Positions 1 to 8,127 of a DNA stretch of 64,000 bases are shown here, piece after piece. Origin of the DNA: Hyphomicrobiales bacterium. GTDB taxonomy: Bacteria > Pseudomonadota > Alphaproteobacteria > Rhizobiales > RI-29. Each line of letters opens with the position of its first letter. Position 1 is the first letter of the stretch. Below the pieces are notes generated by a model. That model had not been told where the DNA came from, did no database searches, and worked only from the letters and a program-made list of their open reading frames with translations. Location: positions 186,001 to 250,000 of the forward strand of contig WGLQ01000007.1 of NCBI GenBank assembly GCA_016125495.1. Direction: 5' to 3'. The position numbers and the translations under genes were made by a program.

Positions 1-1640
1 ATTACGCGATGGGGCTCACCGAACAGCAAATCCACCAGCCGTTCGTCGGCGTCGTTTCCTGCTGGAACGAGGCCGCCCCGTGCAATATCGCGTTGATGCG
101 GCAGGCGCAGTCGGTCAAGGCGGGCGTCGCCGAGAGTGGCGGCACCCCGCGCGAGTTCTGCACCATCACCGTGACCGACGGTATCGCCATGGGCCACCAG
201 GGCATGAAGTCGTCGCTCGTCTCGCGCGATGTCATCGCCGATTCCGTCGAATTGACCATGCGTGGCCACTGCTACGACGCCATGGTTGGCCTTGCGGGCT
301 GCGACAAGTCGCTGCCGGGCATCATGATGAGCATGGTGCGCCTCAACGTGCCGTCGGTCTTCATGTATGGCGGCTCGATCCTGCCGGGCCGCTTCCGCGG
401 CCGTGACGTCACCGTGGTCGACGTCTTCGAGGCCGTCGGCAAGCACTCGTCGGGCGAGTATTCCGACGCCGATCTCCACGAACTCGAGTGTATCGCCTGC
501 CCGAGTGCCGGGGCTTGTGGCGGCCAATTCACCGCCAACACCATGGCCTGCGTTTCCGAGGCGATCGGTCTTGCGCTGCCCGGCTCGGCCGGCGCGCCCG
601 CACCCTACGAGAGCCGCGACGAATACGCCCTCGAGAGCGGCAAGGCGGTGATGCGACTGCTCGCCAGCGGCATCCGCCCGCGCGACATCGTCACGCGCAA
701 GGCGCTCGAGAATGCCGCGACCATCGTTGCCGCCACCGGCGGCTCGACGAACGCTGCTCTCCACCTGCCGGCGATCGCGCACGAGGCGGGCATCGTTTTC
801 GATCTCTTCGACGTCGCGGAGATCTTCAAGCGCACGCCCTACATCGCCGACCTCAAACCCGGCGGAAAGTACGTCGCCAAGGACGTCTTCGAGGCCGGTG
901 GCGTCTCCATGATCCTGCGCGCATTGCTCGATGGCGGCTATCTGCACGAGGATTGCATCACGGTCAGCGGCAAGACGATCAAGGAGAACATCGCCGACGT
1001 CGCCTTCAACCACGACCAGGATGTCATCTATCCGGTCTCCAAGGCGCTGTCGCCGACGGGCGGCGTTGTCGGGCTTCGCGGCTCGCTCGCGCCGGAAGGT
1101 GCGATCGTCAAGGTCGCGGGCATGAAGAACCTGCGCTTCAGCGGTCCCGCGCGCTGCTTCAACTGCGAGGAGGACGCGTTCGCGGCGGTCGAAGCGGACC
1201 GGATCAAGGCCGGCGAGGTCATCGTGATCCGCTACGAAGGGCCCAGGGGCGGCCCCGGCATGCGCGAAATGCTCTCGACGACGGCCGCACTCTACGGTCG
1301 CGGCATGGGCGACAAGGTGGCGCTCGTGACGGACGGACGTTTTTCCGGCGCAACACGCGGCTTCTGTATCGGCCACGTCGGTCCGGAAGCGGCCGTGGGC
1401 GGGCCGATCGGCCTGCTGCGCGACGGCGACACCATCACCATCGACGCCGAGGCGGGCACCATCGACGTGGCGCTCGATGCGGCGGAACTCGAAAAACGGC
1501 GGAAGGCCTGGAAGGCCCCCGCCAATCCCTATCAGAGCGGCGTGCTTCGCAAGTACGCCGAGCAGGTCGGCCCCGCCCGTTATGGCGCGGTCACCCATGG
1601 CGGAGGCCAGGCGGAAGTTGAGTGCTACGCGGACATCTAA
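1..1640 (+). CDS. ilvD: Dihydroxy-acid dehydratase, 5' end outside the window
   Basis: Dehydrates 2,3-dihydroxy-3-methylbutanoate and its C6 homologue in the cytoplasm, a late step of valine, leucine and isoleucine synthesis; the family is an Fe-S enzyme. The frame is already open at the window edge: two codons (Tyr-Ala) precede the ATG at 9, and the usual N-terminal 25-30 residues are missing, so the true start lies upstream. About 545 residues are visible. The cluster-ligand contexts are present: CWNEAAPCN near the start, GCDKSLPG, and CPSAGACGG followed by QFTANTMAC. The C-terminal half has the conserved GRFSGATRGFCIGHVGPE. The last 44 nt overlap the start of the next gene, which suggests coupled expression. 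Identification is firm; only the start is unseen. Confidence 0.97.
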   Translation, partial: YAMGLTEQQIHQPFVGVVSCWNEAAPCNIALMRQAQSVKAGVAESGGTPREFCTITVTDGIAMGHQGMKSSLVSRDVIADSVELTMRGHCYDAMVGLAGCDKSLPGIMMSMVRLNVPSVFMYGGSILPGRFRGRDVTVVDVFEAVGKHSSGEYSDADLHELECIACPSAGACGGQFTANTMACVSEAIGLALPGSAGAPAPYESRDEYALESGKAVMRLLASGIRPRDIVTRKALENAATIVAATGGSTNAALHLPAIAHEAGIVFDLFDVAEIFKRTPYIADLKPGGKYVAKDVFEAGGVSMILRALLDGGYLHEDCITVSGKTIKENIADVAFNHDQDVIYPVSKALSPTGGVVGLRGSLAPEGAIVKVAGMKNLRFSGPARCFNCEEDAFAAVEADRIKAGEVIVIRYEGPRGGPGMREMLSTTAALYGRGMGDKVALVTDGRFSGATRGFCIGHVGPEAAVGGPIGLLRDGDTITIDAEAGTIDVALDAAELEKRRKAWKAPANPYQSGVLRKYAEQVGPARYGAVTHGGGQAEVECYADI

Positions 1641-2712
1641 GGCCCTGGCGGCGCTCTGCGCCGCCACCAGCCTGTTCTTTGCGGCCCCGGCCGTTGCCCA
1701 GAGTCTGGGTGACGGCCTGGTGTTCCCGAACGCCGAGATCGCGTTCCGCGCCGGCGCGAGCGCCGTCGACCACCGGGAGCCGGATCTCGCGATCCCGGCC
1801 CTGGAGTTCGCCGCCGGGCGCGGCCACCTTCGCGCCAAGTACCTGCTGGCGCACGTCCTCGGGACAGGCGTCGGCCCGCATGTCGACCATCCCCGCGCGT
1901 TCCAGTTCTATTCCGAGATCGCTGCGCTGTTCTCCGATATCGATGTCTGGAGCAACGACGACCGCATCCCGCTGGTCGCTCGCGCCCTGTTCCGGGCGGC
2001 CCTTTACATGCGCGACGGCATTCCTTCGGGCCGTCTCGAGTCGGACCCTGTCACCGCGCGCTTCATGTTCGAGCGTGGCGCCACGGTCTTTGGCGATCCC
2101 TACGCCCAATTCGAGCTGGCCAAGATGCTGCTCGCCGGTCAGGGCGGGCAGGGCGATGTTCAAGCCGGCCTCTCTTGGCTCAAGCAGCTCTCGCGCGACG
2201 GATTCATCGAGGCTCAGGCTCATCTCGCCGACCTGCTCTGGCGCGGTGAGCATACCTCCGCGAACCCGGTCGGCGCGCTGATGTTGATCACCATTGCGCT
2301 CGACAATGCCGGGAGTGCCGACACGGTTTGGCTCAGTGAGCGGCACCACCAGATTTTCTGCAGCATGGCGCCCGAAGCGCGCGCGGCCGCCAGCAAGCGC
2401 GTGCTCGCCTGGCGCGAGCGCTACCGCCGCCGTCTGCCCCTTTCGAGCCGCAAGGACGACGATGGCTTCGTCGTCGGCCATTTCGTGCGCTTTTGTGACG
2501 ACGGCTCGCGGGTTGCCGGCCCCCCCGCCGGCAGCGTGCCTGGCAGCCATGTGCCATCCTCGAGCGAGGGTGTGGTTCCGGCGCGCCCACTGCCGCCGTT
2601 GATGGGCCTGACGAGCGAGGGCGAAACGAACCTGGAACCGGCTTCGCCGCAGCGCTCGCCGCTGCGTGGTTTCATTCCCTCGCTGGATGGCTATATCGGC
2701 GGTGGCGACTAG
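1597..2712 (+). CDS. exoR: ExoR-like exported Sel1-repeat protein
   Basis: 371 residues from the ATG at 1597, chosen because a basic segment and hydrophobic core (LAALCAATSLFFAAPAVAQ) then give a normal signal peptide; the frame stays open further upstream inside ilvD. The mature part has Sel1/TPR-type helical repeats (about residues 45-290), with segments such as AFQFYSEIA, GIPSGRLESD, GDPYAQFELAKMLLAGQGG and VQAGLSWLKQL that match rhizobial ExoR as I recall it. ExoR is the periplasmic inhibitor of the ExoS-ChvI two-component system controlling exopolysaccharide and envelope genes. Unlike ExoR (about 268 residues) this protein has a Pro/Ser-rich tail of roughly 80 residues. tolC and pcm follow nearby, an arrangement I recall near exoR in rhizobia. 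A generic Sel1 protein is the alternative. Confidence 0.72.
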   Translation: MAEARRKLSATRTSKALAALCAATSLFFAAPAVAQSLGDGLVFPNAEIAFRAGASAVDHREPDLAIPALEFAAGRGHLRAKYLLAHVLGTGVGPHVDHPRAFQFYSEIAALFSDIDVWSNDDRIPLVARALFRAALYMRDGIPSGRLESDPVTARFMFERGATVFGDPYAQFELAKMLLAGQGGQGDVQAGLSWLKQLSRDGFIEAQAHLADLLWRGEHTSANPVGALMLITIALDNAGSADTVWLSERHHQIFCSMAPEARAAASKRVLAWRERYRRRLPLSSRKDDDGFVVGHFVRFCDDGSRVAGPPAGSVPGSHVPSSSEGVVPARPLPPLMGLTSEGETNLEPASPQRSPLRGFIPSLDGYIGGGD

Positions 2713-2904
2713 CCAGCGATCGCCTCACACTCGGCAGTGCATGCCCCGAGCATTGTGAGGGCTGGCGTACGGCGCGCGGCTCGGGCGCCGTGTGGCGCGT
2801 CGCGATGTCGCAAGGCTCGCCCCGAAGGTCGGGCTGTCGGCACCGAGCCGGTCAGGGTCATCGTCGAGCGCCCTCCAAGGCGCTCGCCCCCACCCCCTTC
2901 GATA

Positions 2905-4413
2905 TCACTCCGAGCGCGTCTCGATCTCCACGGTCCAGCCGCCGCTGCCGGTCGGCACGGCTCCTGTATCGTCCACGACGACCTCTTCGACCACCGTCGT
3001 GCCCCACCACTTCTCGCGCACCAGCTCGAGGTATTCCTCGCTGTCGTGGAGTTGCACACCGAGCGAGAGATCGGCTGCCGAAAGCCGTCCTATGGCAGCC
3101 AGCAGCGCGTAGGAGGACACCACCAGATCCCGGCGTGTCCCGACGATCGCCACTTGTGCATCGAGCAGTTCCTGCTCGGCGTCGAGCACGTCGAGGAGCG
3201 TCCGCTGGCCGACCCTCTGCTCTTCCCGCACGCCCGTGAGCGCTGTCTGGTTCGCCTCGACGCGGATCAGATCCGATTCGAGCTGGGCCCGGAACGACTG
3301 CAATTGCGACCACGCCGCGATGACTTCCGAGCGCGCCAAGAGACGCGCCTGCTCGATGTCCATGAAGCGCCCGTCGGCATTCTGGCGCGCCTGCCTCACC
3401 CGTGCCGAAACCTCGCCCGCCTGATAGATCGGCACCCGGACACGGCCGGTCAGCGTCGCCACCTCTCGGTCGTTGATCGTCCTGGAGGGATCGAACGTCT
3501 GCGAGTAGTTGGCCTCGAGGTTCACCTCCGGCAGAAACTCACCATAGATGCGGTCGACGGTGCGCTGCGCCGCCTGCTCGACGAACACCGCGGACGTGAC
3601 CGTCGGGCTCTCGCCCATGGCGATCTCGACGGCCTCGTCGAGACTGTGCGGAATGAGGCTTTCGATCGGCGTTGCGGCCCTGAGGTTGCCAGGCGGGAAG
3701 CCGACGACCCGCTCGAAGGCGGCGCGGCTCGACTTCAGATTGGCGTTCGCGAGCTCGAGCTGCGAGCGGGCGAGGGCCGCGCGCGCTTTGGCCTGCGAAA
3801 CGTCTGTGCGGGTCACTTCGCCGACCGCGAAGCGGTCCTGCGTTGCCGCCTCCTCGCGCCGCAGCACCACCACGTTGTTCTCGCGCAACTGCACGATAGC
3901 CTGGTCGCGCAGAACGTTCATGTAGACCGTGACCGCCGACAAGAGCAGGTCCTGCTCGGTCAGCCTGAGGCGCTCGCGAGCGGCCTTCACGGTGAGTTCC
4001 GCCTCCCGCACCGCGTTCACCGTGCGGTAGCCCCGGAAGATCGGTTGCGTCACCGTCAGCGAGTACGACTTCGGATTGATCGTGCCGTCGCTCGGCGACG
4101 AGGGATTGGTATCGGTCCACTGCCACTCGATCTCGCCGTTCGCCGAAACGGTCGGGCGATAGCCGGAGCGGGCCCTTGCCACCTCCTCGTCCGTGCCGCG
4201 CAGTCGGGCGCGCTCGCCCTTGAGGATCGGGTTGTTGGAATAGGCGGCCGAAAGCGCCTCCTTGAGGGTGACGGCCTCGGCCGACCCTACCGCGAGCGGC
4301 AACGAAGACACCACCGCGACGCCTGCGAGCAGCGCGGCTCTGAAGACGCGGCTGCACCGAGCAGTCGTCCAGCGCCCCCTCCTGGGGTCGATCGTCGCCG
4401 GTGCTTTCCACAT
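2905..4413 (-). CDS. tolC: TolC-family outer membrane efflux channel
   Basis: Outer-membrane channel protein of the TolC/OprM family, the exit duct for tripartite efflux pumps and type I secretion. From the Met at 4413 it is 502 residues, with a long basic n-region and a hydrophobic signal (RAALLAGVAVVSSLPLAVGSAEA). The mature protein opens with the family start VTLKEALSAAYSNNP. Two OEP repeats follow, each alternating beta strands and long amphipathic helices; the second ends with the conserved GQRTLLDVLDAEQELLDAQ. An in-frame ATG at 4479 would add 22 residues but has no convincing ribosome-binding site. It lies about 420 nt downstream of pcm on the same strand, so it probably has its own promoter. 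The acidic end (VVEEVVVDDTGAV) is not typical of the core family. Confidence 0.93.
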   Translation of the reverse strand: MWKAPATIDPRRGRWTTARCSRVFRAALLAGVAVVSSLPLAVGSAEAVTLKEALSAAYSNNPILKGERARLRGTDEEVARARSGYRPTVSANGEIEWQWTDTNPSSPSDGTINPKSYSLTVTQPIFRGYRTVNAVREAELTVKAARERLRLTEQDLLLSAVTVYMNVLRDQAIVQLRENNVVVLRREEAATQDRFAVGEVTRTDVSQAKARAALARSQLELANANLKSSRAAFERVVGFPPGNLRAATPIESLIPHSLDEAVEIAMGESPTVTSAVFVEQAAQRTVDRIYGEFLPEVNLEANYSQTFDPSRTINDREVATLTGRVRVPIYQAGEVSARVRQARQNADGRFMDIEQARLLARSEVIAAWSQLQSFRAQLESDLIRVEANQTALTGVREEQRVGQRTLLDVLDAEQELLDAQVAIVGTRRDLVVSSYALLAAIGRLSAADLSLGVQLHDSEEYLELVREKWWGTTVVEEVVVDDTGAVPTGSGGWTVEIETRSE

Positions 4414-4832
4414 GCCTTGTCGCGTCCTGTCGTTTTGCTCGGAACAGCGTTTTGTTAGCGAATCCAACAGCTCGCCCATCCATGGAAGCCATGGTTGAGT
4501 GCCATTATCAACAGGGGGGCGGCGACCTCCCCCCGTTCATCGCGCCCTAGCGCAATCCAGCAACAGCTGTTGGAGCCCAACGGCGGGCCCGCTATGGCGC
4601 CGATACCGTCAGGGTGGGGTGAACCGGTTAAGAGATCGTGAACCCATGCTCCATCGCGGGACGGCATGGTGCACGAGCGAGCGAGCGCGCGTGCCGAGCC
4701 CAGCCGAGAGGGCCGCAGCGAACGCCGGGCGGGCGGTCGATCACTGATCGAGAGTATCGATACGGGGCACGGCTGGAGCAGCGCAGGACCGGACCGCGTG
4801 CATCGACGCCCGGCCGCCCTTCGGAAACGGAT
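4414..4832. other. Intergenic region between pcm and tolC
   Basis: About 420 nt without a supported gene. It should hold the tolC promoter (minus strand), but I see no clear -35/-10 pair. Short open frames here lack a ribosome-binding site and recognisable sequence. Confidence 0.5.
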
Positions 4833-5498
4833 TTAGAAAACGAACCCGCGCGGCCTGCGAAAGCCCGGCAACACAGGCCCCGAACAGGAAAACACGGCCC
4901 GTCCGCTCAATCGCCCGCCGGCTGCCTCGAATACCGTCGCGCGACCGGCCCCACCCTCGCCGACGATGGCAACAAGCCGTGCGCCGGGCTTGAGCTGCGC
5001 GGCGAAGGTTTCCGGCACGAACTCCACGCAGCCATTGAAAATAATGGCATCGTACGGCCCGCCGGCCGCATAGCCGTCCTCCAACGGCCCGGTGACCGTG
5101 GAGACCGAGAGCGCCCCGATCCGCGCCAGAGCCTCGTTCGCCGTGGCCGATAGCTCGGCATCCACCTCGAGACTGACGACCCCGCCCGCGATTCGAGCGA
5201 GCAATGCCGCCCCGTAGCCGGTGAGCGTACCGACCTCGAGCACCAGATCGTCCGCCTCCACACCGGCGAGTTGGATGAGGCGAGCATGCACCATCGGCCT
5301 CGGCAGCGCCCTCGCGGACGAGCCGCTGCCCGCCACCACCAGTTCCTCGTCCATGTAGGCCAGCGACTTCATCGCCGCCGGCACGAACTGCTCGCGAGCC
5401 ACCTCCTGCATCGCGCGGATGACCCGCCGGTCGGTGACGTCGTAAGTCCGCACCTGAGATTCGACCATGTTCTCGCGCTGCACGGCACTGTCGATCAT
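4833..5498 (-). CDS. pcm: Protein-L-isoaspartate O-methyltransferase family protein
   Basis: SAM-dependent methyltransferase of the PCMT family, which repairs isoaspartyl residues in damaged proteins. The start at 5498 (MIDSAVQRENMVESQVRTYD) is preceded by GAGGGA at proper spacing and gives 221 residues, the usual size; the frame is open upstream but that part lacks family sequence. Visible motifs are the N-terminal QVRTYDVTDRRVIRAM, the FVP start of the catalytic fold, and the SAM-binding VLEVGTLTGYGAALLARI (canonical VLEIGTGSGY, here degenerate at the second Gly). The family's catalytic Ser/Thr loop is seen as LPRPMVHARL, which also departs from canonical IS.P, so the alphaproteobacterial PCMT-like branch may not all be true repair enzymes. 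Confidence 0.88.
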   Translation of the reverse strand: MIDSAVQRENMVESQVRTYDVTDRRVIRAMQEVAREQFVPAAMKSLAYMDEELVVAGSGSSARALPRPMVHARLIQLAGVEADDLVLEVGTLTGYGAALLARIAGGVVSLEVDAELSATANEALARIGALSVSTVTGPLEDGYAAGGPYDAIIFNGCVEFVPETFAAQLKPGARLVAIVGEGGAGRATVFEAAGGRLSGRAVFSCSGPVLPGFRRPRGFVF

Positions 5499-5722
5499 CG
5501 TGGTCCCTCGTATCCGGGCGGCCCCGTTCGCTATCCCGCCGGCTTGGCAGGAAGCGTCATCCAACGCCACGGCGATAGCCCCAAGCCACCCCCTGCGGCA
5601 ACCCTGACGATTGTCGCCCACAGCCGAACACCGCATTCGACCGCATCGCTCGCCGGTGCGTCGAGCGCACCGAACGATGCGACCAGCCGTTCATGACATG
5701 CGCACCATGCCAGCGATCACCG

Positions 5723-5751
5723 TTGACATCGCCGGGGGGACGTCCTTTATG
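5723..5751 (+). promoter_or_regulatory. Housekeeping promoter of tRNA-Cys
   Basis: A perfect -35 TTGACA at 5723-5728 is followed after 17 nt by TTTATG at 5746-5751. Transcription would start near 5758, about 57 nt before the tRNA. This is the strongest sigma-70-type match in the 5499-5814 gap, which holds no supported gene. Confidence 0.7.
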
Positions 5752-5814
5752 AGGGTCCGCCGTGCATCACCTTCCGGCCGCAGCCCTGGCGCGCGGCTGG
5801 CGCGGCGCGCGGAA

Positions 5815-5888
5815 GGCCACGTGGCGGAGTGGTGACGCAGCGGACTGCAAATCCGTATACCCCGGTTCGATTCCGGGCGTGGCCTCCA
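5815..5888 (+). tRNA. tRNA-Cys (anticodon GCA), CCA encoded
   Basis: 74 nt cloverleaf. The acceptor stem pairs GGCCACG with CGTGGCC, discriminator U73 (the cysteine identity base) precedes an encoded CCA. The anticodon loop CTGCAAA gives GCA, and the T arm contains GGTTCGATTCC. Confidence 0.97.
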
Positions 5889-6056
5889 CGACTTCCAACC
5901 GATGGTCGTTTGCCGACCGACAGCGCCCGGCGCGTTGGCTCAGGGCGCGACTGCTCCGAGATCGCCACAGCCCGGCGCAAAGGGGCTGGATTTCCGATCG
6001 GCCATCACCTATAAGCCGGGCTCGCCCTTGCTGCGGCGCACTGCGGCACACCGTAT

Positions 6057-6131
6057 TCCCCGGTAGCTCAGTGGTAGAGCAATCGGCTGTTAACCGATTG
6101 GTCGCTGGTTCGAATCCGGCCCGGGGAGCCA
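6057..6131 (+). tRNA. tRNA-Asn (anticodon GTT), CCA encoded
   Basis: 75 nt cloverleaf. TCCCCGG pairs with CCGGGGA in the acceptor stem, discriminator G and encoded CCA. The D arm has AGCTCAGTGGTAGAGC, the anticodon loop CTGTTAA gives GTT, and the T arm contains GGTTCGAATCC. It lies 168 nt after tRNA-Cys; a weak TATAAG near 6010 could be its own -10 box. Confidence 0.97.
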
Positions 6132-6456
6132 CCACTTCGCAAGGCGGCACAGCACGGCGGACCGCACCCTGGCTCCCGCTGCGGGACACATGGTTCCCGC
6201 TGGGCAGGCCAATCGCGACGCTCACCCCATCGATTGCCACCATTTGGCGGCCTCCCGACGCGCCCGAACCGTCGAATTGGCCCCCAGCTCGGCCTCTCCG
6301 CATGCGCCACTTGCCCAAGGCGGCAACACTTAGTGCCTCCCGGCATGGCGCAACGCACAAAGATTGTGCGACGCAACAAAACCCCTTGCTGTCGGACGGC
6401 GGCGGGTCGAAATTGGCTCTCGAAACGTCACATGGCGTTTCCTCCCATTCCAACTG
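6132..6456. other. Gene-free stretch between tRNA-Asn and a plus-strand terminator
   Basis: About 325 nt with no supported protein gene. The terminator that follows points in the plus direction, so this stretch is either a long tRNA 3' trailer or encodes an untranslated RNA. Open frames passing through also cross the tRNAs and are spurious. Confidence 0.45.
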
Positions 6457-6493
6457 GCCCCGGCCCGAGCGATCGGCGTCGGGGCTTTTTTTC
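6457..6493 (+). terminator. Rho-independent terminator, plus strand
   Basis: GCCCCG (6457-6462) can pair with CGGGGC (6480-6485), with a further possible CCCGA/TCGGG inner pairing, followed at once by a run of T (6486-6492). It ends plus-strand transcription between the tRNA pair and the convergent spoVR gene. Confidence 0.75.
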
Positions 6494-6561
6494 GTTGAAA
6501 TCGGCAGGCTCGGCCGGCAACGCCATTGCGCCGGCCGGGAGGCGGCTTCGTGCCGAGTGCC

Positions 6562-8127
6562 CTACCAGGGCATTGCCAGTGCCTCGAGGCCCTCGTACGT
6601 GGTGCCGGTTTCGGCATCGACCTCGATCAACCGCACACGGTAACCCCAGAGCCGCGCCACGTGCGCCAGTACACGCTCGGCCTCCTTGCGCTCGAGGCGT
6701 TTGCCATCGCGAACGACGTGCTTCAGCACCAGCCGGCGACTGCCTTTGAGGTTGGCTTCCACGACCTGGATGTCCGGGTCCTGGTGGCCGGGATCGTACT
6801 GGCGCGCCAGTGCCCGGCGGACATCGCGATAGCCCTCTTCTTCGTGGATCGCATCGACCCGCATGAAGGTGCTGGTCGTGTCGTCCGAGAGCGCGAACAT
6901 GCGGAAGTCGCGGATCACCTTCGGGCTGAGGTACTGCAGCACGAAGCTCTCGTCACGATAGTCCGCCCACGCACTACGCAGCGTTGCGAGCGCGTCCCCG
7001 TTGCCGGCGATGCCCGGGAACCAGTCGCGGTCCTCCGCCGTCGGCTCCTCGCAGATGCGCTGGATGTCGCGCATCATGGCAAAGCCGAGAGCATAGGGGT
7101 TTATGCCGGAAAAACGCCGGTCGTCGAAATCGGGCTGCGTGACGACCGAGGAATGCGAGTGCAGGAATTCGAGGATCGAGCCTTCCCCGATCCGCCCGGC
7201 CTCGTAGAGCCGGTTGAGGATCTCGTAGTGCACGAACGTCGCGCACCCCTCGTTCATCAGCTTGGTCTGGCGCTGCGGATAGAAATACTGGGCGTTGCGC
7301 CGCACGATCGCGATGAGTTCGCGCTGCCAGTTCTCGAGCTTGGGCGCAAAGCGCTCGAGGAACAGCAAGAGGTTTTCCTCCGGAAGTCCGAGTTCCGGCC
7401 CGTCTCCCCCGTTCTCGGAATCGGCCTCCTCGACCGGCTCGCCGGACGGCTTCTTGGGCACCGTCCGCCAAAGATCGTTGTATGTCGCCTCCTCGTGCAC
7501 GGCGCGTGCACGGGCCTTGCCGGCGGCATCGCGTTCGTCGCGCTGGCGGCTCGGCGCATAGCGGCTGACGCCATGGCGCATCAGCGCGTGCGCCGCGTCC
7601 AGAACCGACTCCACCGCATCGATGCCGTAGCGGTCCTCGCAGTGTTGCACGAAGCGCTTGGCGTGCGCGAGTTCGTCGAGCACGGTGTCGGCATCGGTCC
7701 ACTGCTTGAAGAGGTAGTTGTTCTTGAAGAAGTGGTTGTGGCCGAAGGCGGCGTGCGCGATCACCAGCGCCTGCATGGTGATGGTGTTCTCTTCCATCAC
7801 GTAGCAGACACAAGGGTTGGAGTTGATGACGAGTTCGTAGGCGAGAGCCTGCGCTCCCTTGCGATAAAGCGTCTCCTCTCGCACGAAATGCTTGCCGAAC
7901 GACCAGTGCCGGTACATCAGCGGCATGCCGACGGAAGCATAGGCGTCCAGCATCTGCTCGGCCGTGATCACCTCGATCTGGTTGCGATAGACGTCGAGCC
8001 CGAGTTCGCCGAGCGCGACCTCCTCGATGCCGTCGTGCACCCGTCGCAGGAGGTCGAAATTCCACTCCGCCCCCTCGAAGAGGAGGCCCGCGCCCCGGCC
8101 GCCGGCCGGCCCCGCCTTCGCCGTCAT
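6562..8127 (-). CDS. spoVR: SpoVR-family protein (YcgB-like)
   Basis: Cytoplasmic SpoVR/YcgB-family protein of 521 residues. Bacillus SpoVR acts in spore cortex formation; in non-sporulating proteobacteria the role is unclear, but the gene is linked to prkA and yeaH. Family blocks visible are WNFDLLRRVHDGIEEVA near the start, MPLMYRHWSFGKHF, ELVINSNPCVCYVMEENT, HAAFGHNHFFKNN, and later MNEGCATFVHYEILNRL and YALGFAMMRDIQRICEEP. The start at 8127 is fixed by an ATGA overlap with the stop of yeaH; the open frame upstream lies inside yeaH and has no family sequence. It is the last gene of prkA-yeaH-spoVR and ends about 70 nt from the convergent terminator at 6457-6493. Confidence 0.95.
   Translation of the reverse strand: MTAKAGPAGGRGAGLLFEGAEWNFDLLRRVHDGIEEVALGELGLDVYRNQIEVITAEQMLDAYASVGMPLMYRHWSFGKHFVREETLYRKGAQALAYELVINSNPCVCYVMEENTITMQALVIAHAAFGHNHFFKNNYLFKQWTDADTVLDELAHAKRFVQHCEDRYGIDAVESVLDAAHALMRHGVSRYAPSRQRDERDAAGKARARAVHEEATYNDLWRTVPKKPSGEPVEEADSENGGDGPELGLPEENLLLFLERFAPKLENWQRELIAIVRRNAQYFYPQRQTKLMNEGCATFVHYEILNRLYEAGRIGEGSILEFLHSHSSVVTQPDFDDRRFSGINPYALGFAMMRDIQRICEEPTAEDRDWFPGIAGNGDALATLRSAWADYRDESFVLQYLSPKVIRDFRMFALSDDTTSTFMRVDAIHEEEGYRDVRRALARQYDPGHQDPDIQVVEANLKGSRRLVLKHVVRDGKRLERKEAERVLAHVARLWGYRVRLIEVDAETGTTYEGLEALAMPW

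Noticed and set aside
2737-4458. Plus-strand open frame of 573 codons opposite tolC
   Set aside because: It mirrors tolC, and the product has shadow-type composition with no domain.
5889-6056. A separate promoter for tRNA-Asn (TATAAG near 6010)
   Set aside because: The -35 position (TGGATT) is a poor match; the tRNA could equally be read from the strong tRNA-Cys promoter.
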